A stretch of DNA of 64,000 nucleotides. Source: CAYVMN01 sp964452575. Its GTDB lineage: Bacteria; Desulfobacterota; DSM-4660; Desulfatiglandales; Desulfatiglandaceae. This document shows positions 1 to 8,993 of the stretch, in pieces. A model generated the notes under the pieces. It did no database searches. It had not been told where the DNA came from and worked only from the letters and a program-made list of their open reading frames with translations. A program made the position numbers and the translations under genes. Within the stretch, counting starts at the first letter, position 1. Every line of letters begins with the position of its first letter. The stretch spans positions 1 to 64,000 of the forward strand of contig CAYVMN010000001.1 of assembly GCA_964452575.1 (NCBI GenBank), written 5' to 3'.

Positions 1-678
1 TTTTTCCTCAGCTTCGACGGCCCCAGAGAAATCCACGACTGTCAGCGAGGGGACGGTGCGTACGATGTGCTAAGGGATGCGATGGATACGTTGTCTAAAA
101 ACAACAAACCCTTCTGGACCACGACCGTCATAACCGCTATGAATATCCATCATATGGATTTCATCTTGGAAACAGCCAGAAAAGAAGGATTTTTGACCAA
201 CTACCACCTGCTTTACTTTACCGGAACCGATGAGTACCTTCCAGGGTCTATCCACCTTAATGATATGGACGATGACCTGAAAACCGACCCCAAACATTAT
301 ACGCAAATCATAGACTACTTGCTCACCATGAAGAAATCGGATTCGCGGGGTGTCATCGCCTCGTCGCCTATGTATCTCAAGATTCTCAAGAGTTGGGGAG
401 ATTATTCAGAGATTTATCGATCGGGATCATCCAAGTACTACCGTTGCTGGGCCGGCAAGCTGTATTGCTATATTGACGCCAATGGGGACCTTTATCCCTG
501 CGGTGATGTCATGGGACGGGTCCAACCGGTCAATTGCTTGGTAAACGGCCTTGAAAGGGCCTTTAACGTCCTTCCATCCGTACCATGCAGGTCTTGCATT
601 ATCGCCTGTTACGTCGAACTGAACCTAATGTTCTCGTTGAACCTAAGTAGCGTTTGGAATTGGAACCAGAAGATATGA
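1..678 (+). CDS. Radical SAM/SPASM protein, 5'-truncated by window edge
   Basis: Open in frame 1 from the first base, so the true start lies outside the window. The visible 225 residues begin with FFLSFDGPREIHD, the strand-and-loop sequence typical of the radical SAM barrel (S-x-DG...HD); the CxxxCxxC site must be upstream. The C-terminal part has the SPASM-like pattern: a Cys, a G-D-LYPCG segment and a closing CRSC...C group near the end, expected to bind an auxiliary Fe-S cluster. SPASM proteins modify peptides or other small substrates; the substrate here is unknown. The stop overlaps the start of the next gene (ATGA), so this is the first visible gene of a coupled operon. Confidence 0.8.
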   Translation, partial: FFLSFDGPREIHDCQRGDGAYDVLRDAMDTLSKNNKPFWTTTVITAMNIHHMDFILETARKEGFLTNYHLLYFTGTDEYLPGSIHLNDMDDDLKTDPKHYTQIIDYLLTMKKSDSRGVIASSPMYLKILKSWGDYSEIYRSGSSKYYRCWAGKLYCYIDANGDLYPCGDVMGRVQPVNCLVNGLERAFNVLPSVPCRSCIIACYVELNLMFSLNLSSVWNWNQKI

Positions 679-1673
679 AGGCCCTGGATTCCCTAATAGT
701 GCCGCTCAAGAATCGGACCCGCTACATTCGCCTGTTGCGCAACATCAGCACGCGGATGATGGTGAGCAGAGAATTTCCGGCTGTCATAGGGGTAGACCCG
801 ACTAACATATGCAACCTCAAATGCGCTTTTTGTGGTCCAATAAGAATGAAGGAAAGGAAGGGCGTGATGGACATGGTACTTTTTGAGCGGTTGCTTGACG
901 AATGCCTAAATCATCGGAAGCTTTGGATGCTGATTCTACATAATTTCGGAGAGCCACTGATGAATAAGGATATCGCTCGCATGGTCAGCCTGGCAAAGGC
1001 GAAAGATATCGCCAGAAGTGTAACCTTCTCCACCAACGGAACACTTTTGACTGAGGATCTGGCTCGGGAATTGGTCAATTCCGGTCTAGATGGCTTAGTA
1101 TTCAGCGTTGACGCTTACAATCGAGAAGATTATGCATCCTTAAAGGGGAAGGACCTGCTGGAACGGGTGGTTGAAAACGCTCGGTGCATTATGCGCCTGA
1201 AAAAAGAATTGAAGACAAAGCGACCACACGTCAGTGCCAAAATGGTACGGCGAAAGGGTTATGAACATACCTTCAGCCCTTTTGTTAAAATGTGGTCGGT
1301 TTTAGTTGATGAAGCCGTTTTGACACCTTTTTCGAACTGGGGGAACCAGGTCGTTTACGAGGGCACTGAAGTGGTGCCAACGGACAGGTTTGCCTGTCAT
1401 TTCTTGTGGTATTACCCAGTGGTGTCTTGGGATGGACGGGTCTTTTTCTGTTGTGCAGCCTGCGACCAGGAGTCAGTTATAGGAGACCTGAACGAATCTT
1501 CAATGGAGGAAATATGGAAAGGGGCAGAATTAAAAAGCGTTAGATTGGCCCATCTTCATAAACGGTTCGGCGAGATAAGATCTTGCAGCCACTGTACATA
1601 TTGGGCCGAAAGCGGCATCGATCTCGACGCATTCCTTTATAAGAAGCAAGGGCTTAGTCCAGATGCGAATTAA
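675..1673 (+). CDS. Radical SAM/SPASM domain protein
   Basis: About 332 residues. The CxxxCxxC cluster motif (C-NLK-C-AF-C) lies near residues 46-53 and a second Cys-rich region near the C-terminus (CHFLWYY..., FFCCAAC, CSHC) fits a SPASM auxiliary cluster site. I chose the ATG at 675 because it forms a 4-base ATGA overlap with the upstream stop; an in-frame TTG at 654 is the alternative. It lies in a run with three other radical SAM genes and a GT9 glycosyltransferase, which suggests a role in decorating a glycan, lipid or peptide. The exact reaction cannot be read from the sequence. Confidence 0.85.
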   Translation: MKALDSLIVPLKNRTRYIRLLRNISTRMMVSREFPAVIGVDPTNICNLKCAFCGPIRMKERKGVMDMVLFERLLDECLNHRKLWMLILHNFGEPLMNKDIARMVSLAKAKDIARSVTFSTNGTLLTEDLARELVNSGLDGLVFSVDAYNREDYASLKGKDLLERVVENARCIMRLKKELKTKRPHVSAKMVRRKGYEHTFSPFVKMWSVLVDEAVLTPFSNWGNQVVYEGTEVVPTDRFACHFLWYYPVVSWDGRVFFCCAACDQESVIGDLNESSMEEIWKGAELKSVRLAHLHKRFGEIRSCSHCTYWAESGIDLDAFLYKKQGLSPDAN

Positions 1674-2871
1674 GCTAATGAAAACGATCGATCGTTATCT
1701 AGGGCAACTTCTGTGCTTTCTCGTATCCCTGTCACATCCCCAGGTGAGAAAAATCCCGTCCTATATTAGGGATGTACTTATTATTAAGATGTTTGGCCTA
1801 GGCACCATCGTGCTAATGACGCCGATGGTCCGGGCACTGCGGGAGGCCAATGGAGATATCAACATCCATTTTCTCACTTTTGAGGAAAACCAAAGCATCG
1901 TCAAATCCTATGGGATATCAAACCATGTCTATTGCGTGCGAAGAACCTCTATGGTGCTTTTTGTGTTGGACACATTCAACGTCATCCGCGTGCTCAGGAG
2001 GCTCCGGTTTTCTGTGATCATAGATGGCGAATTTTTTTCCCGCTACACTGCCCTGGTTGCATTTTTGCTGAAATCCGATTTCCGTACTGGTTTTTTCAAC
2101 CGAAATATCTACAGGGGTGATATGCTTGATTTCCGCGCTCATTTTAACCCATACCGGCACATTATCCGTTCTTTTCTCGATTTGGTTTCCGCTTTTTTAA
2201 AGGCTGAGGCCAGCCTGGAGATAGACAAGCCCAAGGTGCCTTACACGGCAACCTTTAACATTAAGAAAAAATTTAAAGAGATCGACATTCATGACCCGAA
2301 CCGTTTGATCGTCCTCTTGAATCCAAATACGAGTAACATTTCAAAAGGCATAGACCGAAGTTGGCCTCTCGAAAACTTTGTCGCCTTTGGCGATCTTTGC
2401 AGGGCAAAGGGTTTCCAAGTCATTTTCGTTGGGGGACCTGAAGATGCACAAAGGACAAGGGGGGCGGTACAGATGTCTGGCGACGGGGTTATTTCAATTG
2501 CAGGCCGAACTACGATTGACGAGACACTCGCCCTCATGCGCTATTCGTTTCTCCTCGTCACGAACGACAGCGGTCCGCTTCACATGGCCGTGTCAGTCGG
2601 CTTGCCCACTATCTCCTTTTTCGGTACCGAATCGCCGCTTATCTACGGGCCAACCTCTGGGCTGAATGTCTTTTTCTGGAAACGACTGGCCTGCAGCCCC
2701 TGTCTGAGCGTCACCAACTTCAAGCGGAGCCGTTGTGATTTCAACTCGAAATGTCTACGAGACATCTCTCTGGGTGAAGTTGTCGACTTGTTCGAGGCTT
2801 CCGAGGAAAAACTGGTTGCAGACTATCGAAAACGGGTGTGCGCAAATCATGATGATAGTTTGGAGCGATAG
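1663..2871 (+). CDS. Glycosyltransferase family 9 (heptosyltransferase-like)
   Basis: 402 residues with the two-Rossmann GT-B layout of GT9 enzymes. The N-terminal VLIIKMFGLGTIVLMTPM segment is the family's opening strand-loop (usually ...GD.. in place of GT), and the C-terminal half carries NDSGPLHMAVSVGLPTISFFG, the conserved sugar-nucleotide site. WaaC/WaaF/WaaQ-type members add ADP-heptose to lipopolysaccharide core on the cytoplasmic face of the inner membrane; which sugar is used here is unknown. The ATG at 1663 overlaps the upstream stop by 11 bases, consistent with translational coupling in this operon. Confidence 0.85.
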   Translation: MRIKLMKTIDRYLGQLLCFLVSLSHPQVRKIPSYIRDVLIIKMFGLGTIVLMTPMVRALREANGDINIHFLTFEENQSIVKSYGISNHVYCVRRTSMVLFVLDTFNVIRVLRRLRFSVIIDGEFFSRYTALVAFLLKSDFRTGFFNRNIYRGDMLDFRAHFNPYRHIIRSFLDLVSAFLKAEASLEIDKPKVPYTATFNIKKKFKEIDIHDPNRLIVLLNPNTSNISKGIDRSWPLENFVAFGDLCRAKGFQVIFVGGPEDAQRTRGAVQMSGDGVISIAGRTTIDETLALMRYSFLLVTNDSGPLHMAVSVGLPTISFFGTESPLIYGPTSGLNVFFWKRLACSPCLSVTNFKRSRCDFNSKCLRDISLGEVVDLFEASEEKLVADYRKRVCANHDDSLER

Positions 2872-2873
2872 CC

Positions 2874-3941
2874 ATGAAAGTGCGCAGGGGGTTTATTAGT
2901 ATCGCCTGGCAGAAGATGAGGCGCTTGGACTTTCCATGGCTCATCCGGCAGGGTAAAAAATATTGGGGCATAAAAAGGGCCCTCAGACGTGGGGATGGTC
3001 GGGCCCTTTGCGGCCCGGTTATTGCCCATTTCTTCTGCACATGTCGGTGCAACCTGAAATGCCCTATGTGCGATATTCCAACACGGGAAAAAGGGGCTGA
3101 GATTAACACCGGCCAAGGCTTCCAAATCATTGATGAACTGGCCGAACTAGGCGCCAGCGGGGTATCTTTTACAGGGGGTGAGCCCCTTCTCAGGCCGGAC
3201 ATCTTCGATTTTATCAGGCGCGCCAAGGCACTCGATCTGGACACCATTCTTGTCACCAATGGCTTGAGACTAGCCAACCTCGCCTCTGAGGTAATCCAGG
3301 CCGGGCCCGATGTGGTCAATGTATCGATTGACGGGTCGGTACCGCGTATTCATGATAGAAGCAGAGGTTGTAAGGGGGCCTTTGAACGCTCAATCAAAGG
3401 CGTAGAGTCCTTGAAACGGCTGATTGAACGCCAAAGGTCGGATATGCAAATTGTCGCTTCAACAGTCTTATCCCAGGAGAATATCTATGACCTTGGGAAT
3501 ATTATCAGCCTATGCCGGGATAGCGGAATTGATCGCGTCATCCTCTGTCCTCTCCATGAATTCCGAGATGCCTGCTGTTATGTTTCGCCTGTGATCGTGG
3601 ACTATGATGTCCAGGCATTCCTCCTGGGCCACGCGGATCGAGCACTTATAGACAATTCAGACCGATACCTCAGTCACCTCAATTCTGTACTTCGGGGTGA
3701 CCAGCCCCCTCCTGGCTGCCGGGCGGGTTACACGACTCTGATCATCGATTATGAAGGTCATGTTTATACGTGCAAATGCAACTTCGAAAACCGTCAGAAA
3801 ATTGCTAGTCTGTTTAGTAAAGGGAGATCCTTAAAGGAGATATGGTATTCCGAAGCCTACGACGTCTTCAGGCGCGGGTGCTGTAAGTGCCAGCGCTGTT
3901 ATCTAACCATAAACCGCGAATTTGACGGTCTGTTCGGATGA
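2874..3941 (+). CDS. Radical SAM protein
   Basis: 355 residues. CxxxCxxC (C-NLK-C-PM-C) is at residues 59-66, followed by the GGEPLLRPD motif and VSIDG strand of the radical SAM barrel. The C-terminal third has several Cys residues (GCRAGYTTLIIDYEGHVYTC, then CCKCQRC) arranged like a SPASM or shortened twitch domain. It starts 2 bases after the GT9 gene and its stop overlaps the next ATG, so the four radical SAM genes are co-transcribed. The substrate is not known; the genomic setting points to a cell-surface polymer or a cofactor for its synthesis. Confidence 0.85.
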   Translation: MKVRRGFISIAWQKMRRLDFPWLIRQGKKYWGIKRALRRGDGRALCGPVIAHFFCTCRCNLKCPMCDIPTREKGAEINTGQGFQIIDELAELGASGVSFTGGEPLLRPDIFDFIRRAKALDLDTILVTNGLRLANLASEVIQAGPDVVNVSIDGSVPRIHDRSRGCKGAFERSIKGVESLKRLIERQRSDMQIVASTVLSQENIYDLGNIISLCRDSGIDRVILCPLHEFRDACCYVSPVIVDYDVQAFLLGHADRALIDNSDRYLSHLNSVLRGDQPPPGCRAGYTTLIIDYEGHVYTCKCNFENRQKIASLFSKGRSLKEIWYSEAYDVFRRGCCKCQRCYLTINREFDGLFG

Positions 3942-5014
3942 AAAAGACACTTTTTTCGACCTCTACCTTTTTTCCCCTTCTGTACCACAGCTTTCGCTGG
4001 CACATGCGTTTTTATCTCAATAGGAAGGGATTTCCCCTGGTCTGCGGTGTTTTCCTGACAAACCGCTGCAACCTAAGATGCAGGATGTGCTCGATCTGGA
4101 CGGATCCCAATAAACAAACGCTCAGCTTCAAACAACTGCAGAACCTGGTGGAAGCCTTTAGACCGGGACTATGCTACCTTTCTTTTAGCGGTGGAGAACC
4201 TCTCATGGTAGACAGAGTGCTGGATATGATCGCATTTGCCGGCCAGCGCATCCCGTATATCCACCTGGTCAGCAACGGAATTCTGGTTGACAATGCCGCA
4301 GTCCGCGAAATGTCTAAGGCAGGTCTGAGCGGAATATCCTTCAGCCTAGACGGCGACAGGCAGTGGCACAACTGGATCAGGAATTCGGCAAAGAGCTTTG
4401 ATGCCGCCGTTGGCGCCATAGAAGCCGTCAAACGAAATGCCCCACGAATGGATATCGTCGTTAACAGTGTCTTGTTTCCCGAAGCCCTGGAGCAGGTCGA
4501 GTGGGCCTTGCGGTTGACTCGACACCTGGGGGTCAAACACAAACTGCAGCCGGTGAACAAGCATTTTCAAATTGCCGGTATGGGACATCGCCCAGACCAC
4601 ATTAATTTTGGGGCCGCAGACCGTTTGAAGGTCCAGGAGTTTATTCGGCGTCTGACTCGCGAATCCCATCTGATCAACAGCCCCACCTTTCTCAGGATGA
4701 TACCTGATTATTTCGACAACAGCCTCAAATGCCCCATGATTCGGCCCCGGTGCCTTGTCCCTCACTTTTTTGTAGAGGCCAACGCCTATGGCCGGCTTTC
4801 ACCTTGCATGTTCGCGACAGGCTGGCAAGGAACGCTTGACATAGGGAACGACCTGGGAAAAAAGGTGAACTCGGAAGAATTCAGCCGGCAGAAGATGCGG
4901 CTTGAGGCCTGCCGGGAATGCGACCGGACCATGTACATCTGCTATTGGGAACCGATGATCAACTTCCCATTGGGGAATTACCTTAAATACGGCCTACTGA
5001 AGAATTCGATATGA
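3938..5014 (+). CDS. Radical SAM/SPASM domain protein
   Basis: 358 residues. The site-binding motif C-NLR-C-RM-C lies at residues 44-51, followed by SGGEPL and SFSLDGD barrel signatures. The C-terminal region includes CPMIRPRC, a G-RLSPC segment and CREC...C, typical of SPASM auxiliary clusters. ATGA overlaps couple it on both sides, to the preceding radical SAM gene (3938-3941) and the following membrane phosphatase-like gene (5011-5014). It is distinct enough from its neighbours that it is not a recent tandem duplicate. Function beyond radical chemistry is unassigned. Confidence 0.85.
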   Translation: MKKTLFSTSTFFPLLYHSFRWHMRFYLNRKGFPLVCGVFLTNRCNLRCRMCSIWTDPNKQTLSFKQLQNLVEAFRPGLCYLSFSGGEPLMVDRVLDMIAFAGQRIPYIHLVSNGILVDNAAVREMSKAGLSGISFSLDGDRQWHNWIRNSAKSFDAAVGAIEAVKRNAPRMDIVVNSVLFPEALEQVEWALRLTRHLGVKHKLQPVNKHFQIAGMGHRPDHINFGAADRLKVQEFIRRLTRESHLINSPTFLRMIPDYFDNSLKCPMIRPRCLVPHFFVEANAYGRLSPCMFATGWQGTLDIGNDLGKKVNSEEFSRQKMRLEACRECDRTMYICYWEPMINFPLGNYLKYGLLKNSI

Positions 5015-6516
5015 GTAAATTACAAGGGCTCGAGGATATTGCTGTGCGGTTGATGTACTTTTTTAACGTCATTGATACGTTTCTCCCCTTCTCCATCCTC
5101 TGCCTTCTGGGATGGGTCCAGACGAATTCCCTATCCTCCTATGGCCTGCCACCTATAACTAGCCCCCTCATTTTTATCTGCAGCGGCTTTGTCTTTCTGT
5201 ATGTCTGCTGCAAGATTGCGGACTTCCACGTCCTGTTTTTGACAGCCCTACCCGTTGTCGTACTCCTAACAAAGCGGGCTACTCCTTTCTGGGCAACAGA
5301 GGTGTTTACCGCCCTATTATTATTTTTTGCCTTTACCTCTCTTGTTCAGATTGTATTCATGGGCCTGCCAATGAGTTTGGCCTCTCGCAGTCCGGCTGTC
5401 GCCATGAGAATGTATTTAAACTCTTTTCTCGTTCTGGCCCCCACGACTATCAGTCTGCCCGTGACCGTCGGATATCAACTCATTATGTTTGTTTCGCTGC
5501 GAGGAGTTCTGGTTGATCCTTTTTCTCTGAATACAGCCTATATTTGCATCTCGGTTCTTGGCATTGCTGTATTGACTCGCCTGTTCATGAAACGCACCTT
5601 CATTCCACCCACATACCACCCTCCAATCTCCCAGGATGCCTACAGTCGGGTTATCCTGCTGAACATTGACGGCCTGAGTTACCATGCTTTCAAGAACGCC
5701 AAGGCATCCTTCCTGCACCACCTTGAAAAAGAATTCGCATACGCCCCTGGCGGAGCAAGTACAGTCTACAAGGCGTTTACAAATCCGGCCTTTGCCAGCA
5801 TACTAAGCGGTTCCGAACCTGCCCGTCATCGGGTATTTAATAACAATTTCGGTCAAAATATTAAGATTGAAGCCCTTCCCGATATTGTGGATACGCGTCT
5901 TTACGGCTCCATGCACATCAAACACTTTTCCCGGAAGGAATGGAGCGTCACACTGGTTTCGCTGGTGGAATTGTCTTATGATAAGGCAGATGAAGCACTG
6001 ATGAGAAAACTGAAAGAGGGCTTGAAATTCTACTCGCAAGTCAGGCTCTGGGTGGTTGACCTGAGCATGGTTGACTACTGCGGCCATGCCTGGGGCAGCT
6101 ATTCCCGTCAATACTATGATGCTATCGAGAAACTGGATAGCGTGATCAAGGGTTTTTTCAAGTGGTGCCTGGAAGAATTCTTCCTGAATGATACCCTTTT
6201 CATCATCTCATCGGACCACGGGCTGTTCATCGGGGAACACGCATATATTCTCTTTCCTCAGGAAGAATTCGTTCCACTCATGTTTATTGGAAGAGACATC
6301 CGCAGCGGGACCTTACCTCAGAAAACCTCTATCCTTGATATTGCGGCCAATATTTCATTTTTTCTAGGACAGGCCTACTGCAAAGAGAGTCGCGGCCGGG
6401 TTTTCACGCAGATAAATCAATGGCCTTGTTCGGAAGATTTTGTCTCCCGACTCGGAATCGAAGAGGTCGGGGACCCAGATGGCCCAAAGGGGGATTCCGG
6501 TCATGGGCCGTTATGA
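5011..6516 (+). CDS. Membrane-anchored alkaline phosphatase/phosphodiesterase superfamily protein
   Basis: 501 residues. The first ~200 residues hold about five hydrophobic segments; the rest resembles the alkaline phosphatase fold of sulfatases, nucleotide pyrophosphatases and phosphoglycerol transferases. The segment LLNIDGLSYHAF near residue 214 supplies the first metal ligand Asp, and SSDHGLFIGEH near residue 395 supplies the Asp-His pair near the end of the fold. A globular domain after a membrane block suggests activity outside the inner membrane, such as transfer or removal of a phospho-group on a glycan or lipid. It is coupled by an ATGA overlap to the radical SAM gene upstream. The precise substrate is unknown. 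Confidence 0.7.
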   Translation: MSKLQGLEDIAVRLMYFFNVIDTFLPFSILCLLGWVQTNSLSSYGLPPITSPLIFICSGFVFLYVCCKIADFHVLFLTALPVVVLLTKRATPFWATEVFTALLLFFAFTSLVQIVFMGLPMSLASRSPAVAMRMYLNSFLVLAPTTISLPVTVGYQLIMFVSLRGVLVDPFSLNTAYICISVLGIAVLTRLFMKRTFIPPTYHPPISQDAYSRVILLNIDGLSYHAFKNAKASFLHHLEKEFAYAPGGASTVYKAFTNPAFASILSGSEPARHRVFNNNFGQNIKIEALPDIVDTRLYGSMHIKHFSRKEWSVTLVSLVELSYDKADEALMRKLKEGLKFYSQVRLWVVDLSMVDYCGHAWGSYSRQYYDAIEKLDSVIKGFFKWCLEEFFLNDTLFIISSDHGLFIGEHAYILFPQEEFVPLMFIGRDIRSGTLPQKTSILDIAANISFFLGQAYCKESRGRVFTQINQWPCSEDFVSRLGIEEVGDPDGPKGDSGHGPL

Positions 6517-8095
6517 GAATACGATTTTCCTTGGGCTTTACCTGCTTCTGATATTGCTGGCTATCTCCTCACTTTGGTGGCCTATGGGCCGGGACCAGGG
6601 AAGCTTCTCCCTGGGGGGAGACATAGTCCTCGGCGGTGGCGTGCCCTACCGAGATATGTGGGAACCAAAGGGCCCGGCCGGCCTGTGCACCTATGCCCTG
6701 TCCCATTTGATCTTCGGCCGAACCCTATGGGGCATTCGGCTCTTAGACCTGGTTTGCCTGGCCATCACGGCGACATTTCTCTGGCGGTTTTTGTTCAAGA
6801 AGGCCGGGGCCCTGGCCGCCCATACTGGCGCCCTTTTCTTTTGTTTCGCCTATCTGGACCTAGGATACTGGCACACCGCTCAGCCTGATGGCTGGGCGGG
6901 TATGTCTCTGCTAATCGCCCTCTTGATCCTACCTACATATGGCCGGGCCGGGTATGCGCGCCTATTTGCTGCCGGCATGCTTGTTGGCCTGGCCACTCAA
7001 TATAAATTCATATACGCTGTATTCCTATTTCCATTGATTGTGTACGACGCGGGGGTGCATGCTAAGTCGGTCTATGAGCGGGCCTTACGAAGCGGCACCC
7101 TGTTCGCGGGCTTTCTGCTAGTGAACGGTCTTTCTCTTCTCTGGCTCGCATCCAACCAGGCTCTGGATGAATATATAAGCATTGTCTTTGACTTTAACCG
7201 GCTGGTACACATGAAGATGCACAGCGCGAATATAAAATTCCTCCATCTCAATCTGGATCTGAGAGCAATTTTTTGTGGATATCTCATCCGCCGCCCTTTG
7301 ATCATCCCATTCGTAATCACGGGCCTCCTAGTTTGCTGGCGTAGATTTCGCCCTTTCACTATTAGTGTGACCCTGTTCTGGGTAACAGGATTGGCCCTCG
7401 TGGTCGCACAGGGCTGGTACCACGCGAAGTACCAATGGATACCGACCTATGGTCCAGTAGCTATCTTCCTGGGGTTCGGTATCATTGCACTGCCCCAATA
7501 TCTGCTTGGAAGGTCTAAGGACGACCGGTTTCGAGAACTTGGGAAAAAATTGATTCCCGCTGTGAGCCTGATCATTATCGTTGTGACCGCGTATCCGGGC
7601 TGTAAACAGTTCCTATTGACCTCATCTTATGCGCTGGGAAAAATCCAGGCAGCAGAATATTACAGCCATTTCGGCCAGTACGGCCGGGGGGATTTTTCTT
7701 TCCTGGCCGATCTGCAGGTGGCCGAATATGTCCGAAAACGGTCCAACAAGAACGACTGCGTGCTGGTGTGGGGTTTTGAACCGGGAATCTACTTTCTCGC
7801 CGGAAGGAAGTCAGCGACCCGCTTTTGCTTCAACTATCCGTTGGTGGCCTCCAAAGGTACGAAATTTTATAACCGCTACCGAAGCGAATTTATGCAAGAC
7901 GTGATCAGGAACAAACCCCTGTTTATCGTTGTCGCCGATATGGACAAAAATCATCTTATCTTGAAGAATTCCAAGGTATTTTTCAAAGAGTTTCCGGAAT
8001 TCTACTCCTTTGTCCGCCTTGGATATATTCATAAGACTACAATTGAGCACTTTGAAATATTCCGCCGTCGAGATAGTCGGGATACAGAGTTGTGA
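6503..8095 (+). CDS. Polytopic membrane glycosyltransferase-like protein (GT-C type)
   Basis: About 530 residues with roughly ten hydrophobic helices. The first periplasmic loop reads WWPMGRDQGSF...GVPYRDMWEPKGP, the acidic, aromatic loop found in GT-C (PMT/ArnT/GT39-like) enzymes, which transfer sugars from polyprenyl-phosphate donors outside the membrane. I prefer the ATG at 6503, preceded by an AAAGGGGG ribosome site 9 bases away, which gives a 14-base overlap with the upstream gene; an ATG at 6479 is also possible. As part of the radical SAM/GT9 operon it probably acts in the same surface-glycan route. The assignment is by fold features, not by a specific family signature. Confidence 0.65.
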   Translation: MGRYENTIFLGLYLLLILLAISSLWWPMGRDQGSFSLGGDIVLGGGVPYRDMWEPKGPAGLCTYALSHLIFGRTLWGIRLLDLVCLAITATFLWRFLFKKAGALAAHTGALFFCFAYLDLGYWHTAQPDGWAGMSLLIALLILPTYGRAGYARLFAAGMLVGLATQYKFIYAVFLFPLIVYDAGVHAKSVYERALRSGTLFAGFLLVNGLSLLWLASNQALDEYISIVFDFNRLVHMKMHSANIKFLHLNLDLRAIFCGYLIRRPLIIPFVITGLLVCWRRFRPFTISVTLFWVTGLALVVAQGWYHAKYQWIPTYGPVAIFLGFGIIALPQYLLGRSKDDRFRELGKKLIPAVSLIIIVVTAYPGCKQFLLTSSYALGKIQAAEYYSHFGQYGRGDFSFLADLQVAEYVRKRSNKNDCVLVWGFEPGIYFLAGRKSATRFCFNYPLVASKGTKFYNRYRSEFMQDVIRNKPLFIVVADMDKNHLILKNSKVFFKEFPEFYSFVRLGYIHKTTIEHFEIFRRRDSRDTEL

Positions 8096-8132
8096 CGACG
8101 GGTCCGGGCTGCGGCATGGCACTCCTCTGACC

Positions 8133-8822
8133 ATGGAAAAAACGACTATCGCACATAGGGCAAAGAAATTTTATGATTCTTCAAAAGTAAGGAAACTGAG
8201 GAGGTTTGATCATCCTACTGTAAAAGCGCATGTTATTGATAAGGTAAACTATATTAAGAAGACTATTAAGTTGATTCCGAAGACAACGGTCTTGGAACTT
8301 GGTGCAGGAAATGGTTATTTCTCTTTTTATTTCAACAGCTCATGTGATTTGCTGGCAACTGACATTAATAGAGAAATCCTTTCGTTGAACCCCGTCAAGA
8401 AAAGGATGGTTTGTGATGCCAAAAAGCTTCCTTTTAAAGACGAGTCATTTGATATTGTTATGTGCTTCGACGTCTTACACCACGTGGATAACCCCGATCA
8501 TGTAATTAAGGAGGCAAAGAGGGTATCACGAAGGCATGTTGTTCTAGTAGAACCGAACGGGGATAATATTATTCAAAAATTGATCTTTCTTCCCGTTCCA
8601 AGGGAATGGGGTCTTTATAACTTCAGCACTAAGTATCTTATAGGGTTGATAAAGGATAATTCTCTTGGCATATTAAGATTTAAACATATTGGAAGATTAA
8701 TAACTCCGAATATACGCTTAATAGATAAGTTTATAAAATTATTTCCTTATTCTGAATCACCACAACTAAATTTTCATAATTTGGTTATATGCAGCAAGGA
8801 ATTGTCAAATGAGAATTCTTAA
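8133..8822 (+). CDS. Class I SAM-dependent methyltransferase
   Basis: About 229 residues. Motif I is VLELGAGNGYFSFYF, an acidic residue follows at the end of strand 2 (ATDINRE), and DIVMCFDVLHHVDNP is the post-II segment typical of the Methyltransf_11/UbiE-like group. The ATG at 8133 is preferred because the family starts shortly before motif I; the longer in-frame extension merely overlaps the upstream gene. Base composition is clearly more AT-rich than in the neighbours, with many AAA, ATA and TTA codons, which suggests separate acquisition. It sits at the end of a glycan-type operon, so a sugar or lipid methylation is plausible but unproven. Confidence 0.8.
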   Translation: MEKTTIAHRAKKFYDSSKVRKLRRFDHPTVKAHVIDKVNYIKKTIKLIPKTTVLELGAGNGYFSFYFNSSCDLLATDINREILSLNPVKKRMVCDAKKLPFKDESFDIVMCFDVLHHVDNPDHVIKEAKRVSRRHVVLVEPNGDNIIQKLIFLPVPREWGLYNFSTKYLIGLIKDNSLGILRFKHIGRLITPNIRLIDKFIKLFPYSESPQLNFHNLVICSKELSNENS

Positions 8823-8993
8823 AAACTCGGACATCCTCAATGGATGTTTACGCTCTGTAAACTCCATAATTAAGATGAGTGCAGATTTTCATATGCTGAT
8901 CAGGATCAAGTGAAGGAGCGTATCGTTTATGATACATCCAGGTTCACAAGGGCATCTCTCGATATTGGTTCGTAATTTAGGTGTGCTTCCTTT

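Noticed and set aside
8823..8993. tRNA or terminator in the gap after the methyltransferase
   Set aside because: Two 6-bp hairpins are present but no T-run follows and no tRNA-type cloverleaf can be drawn.
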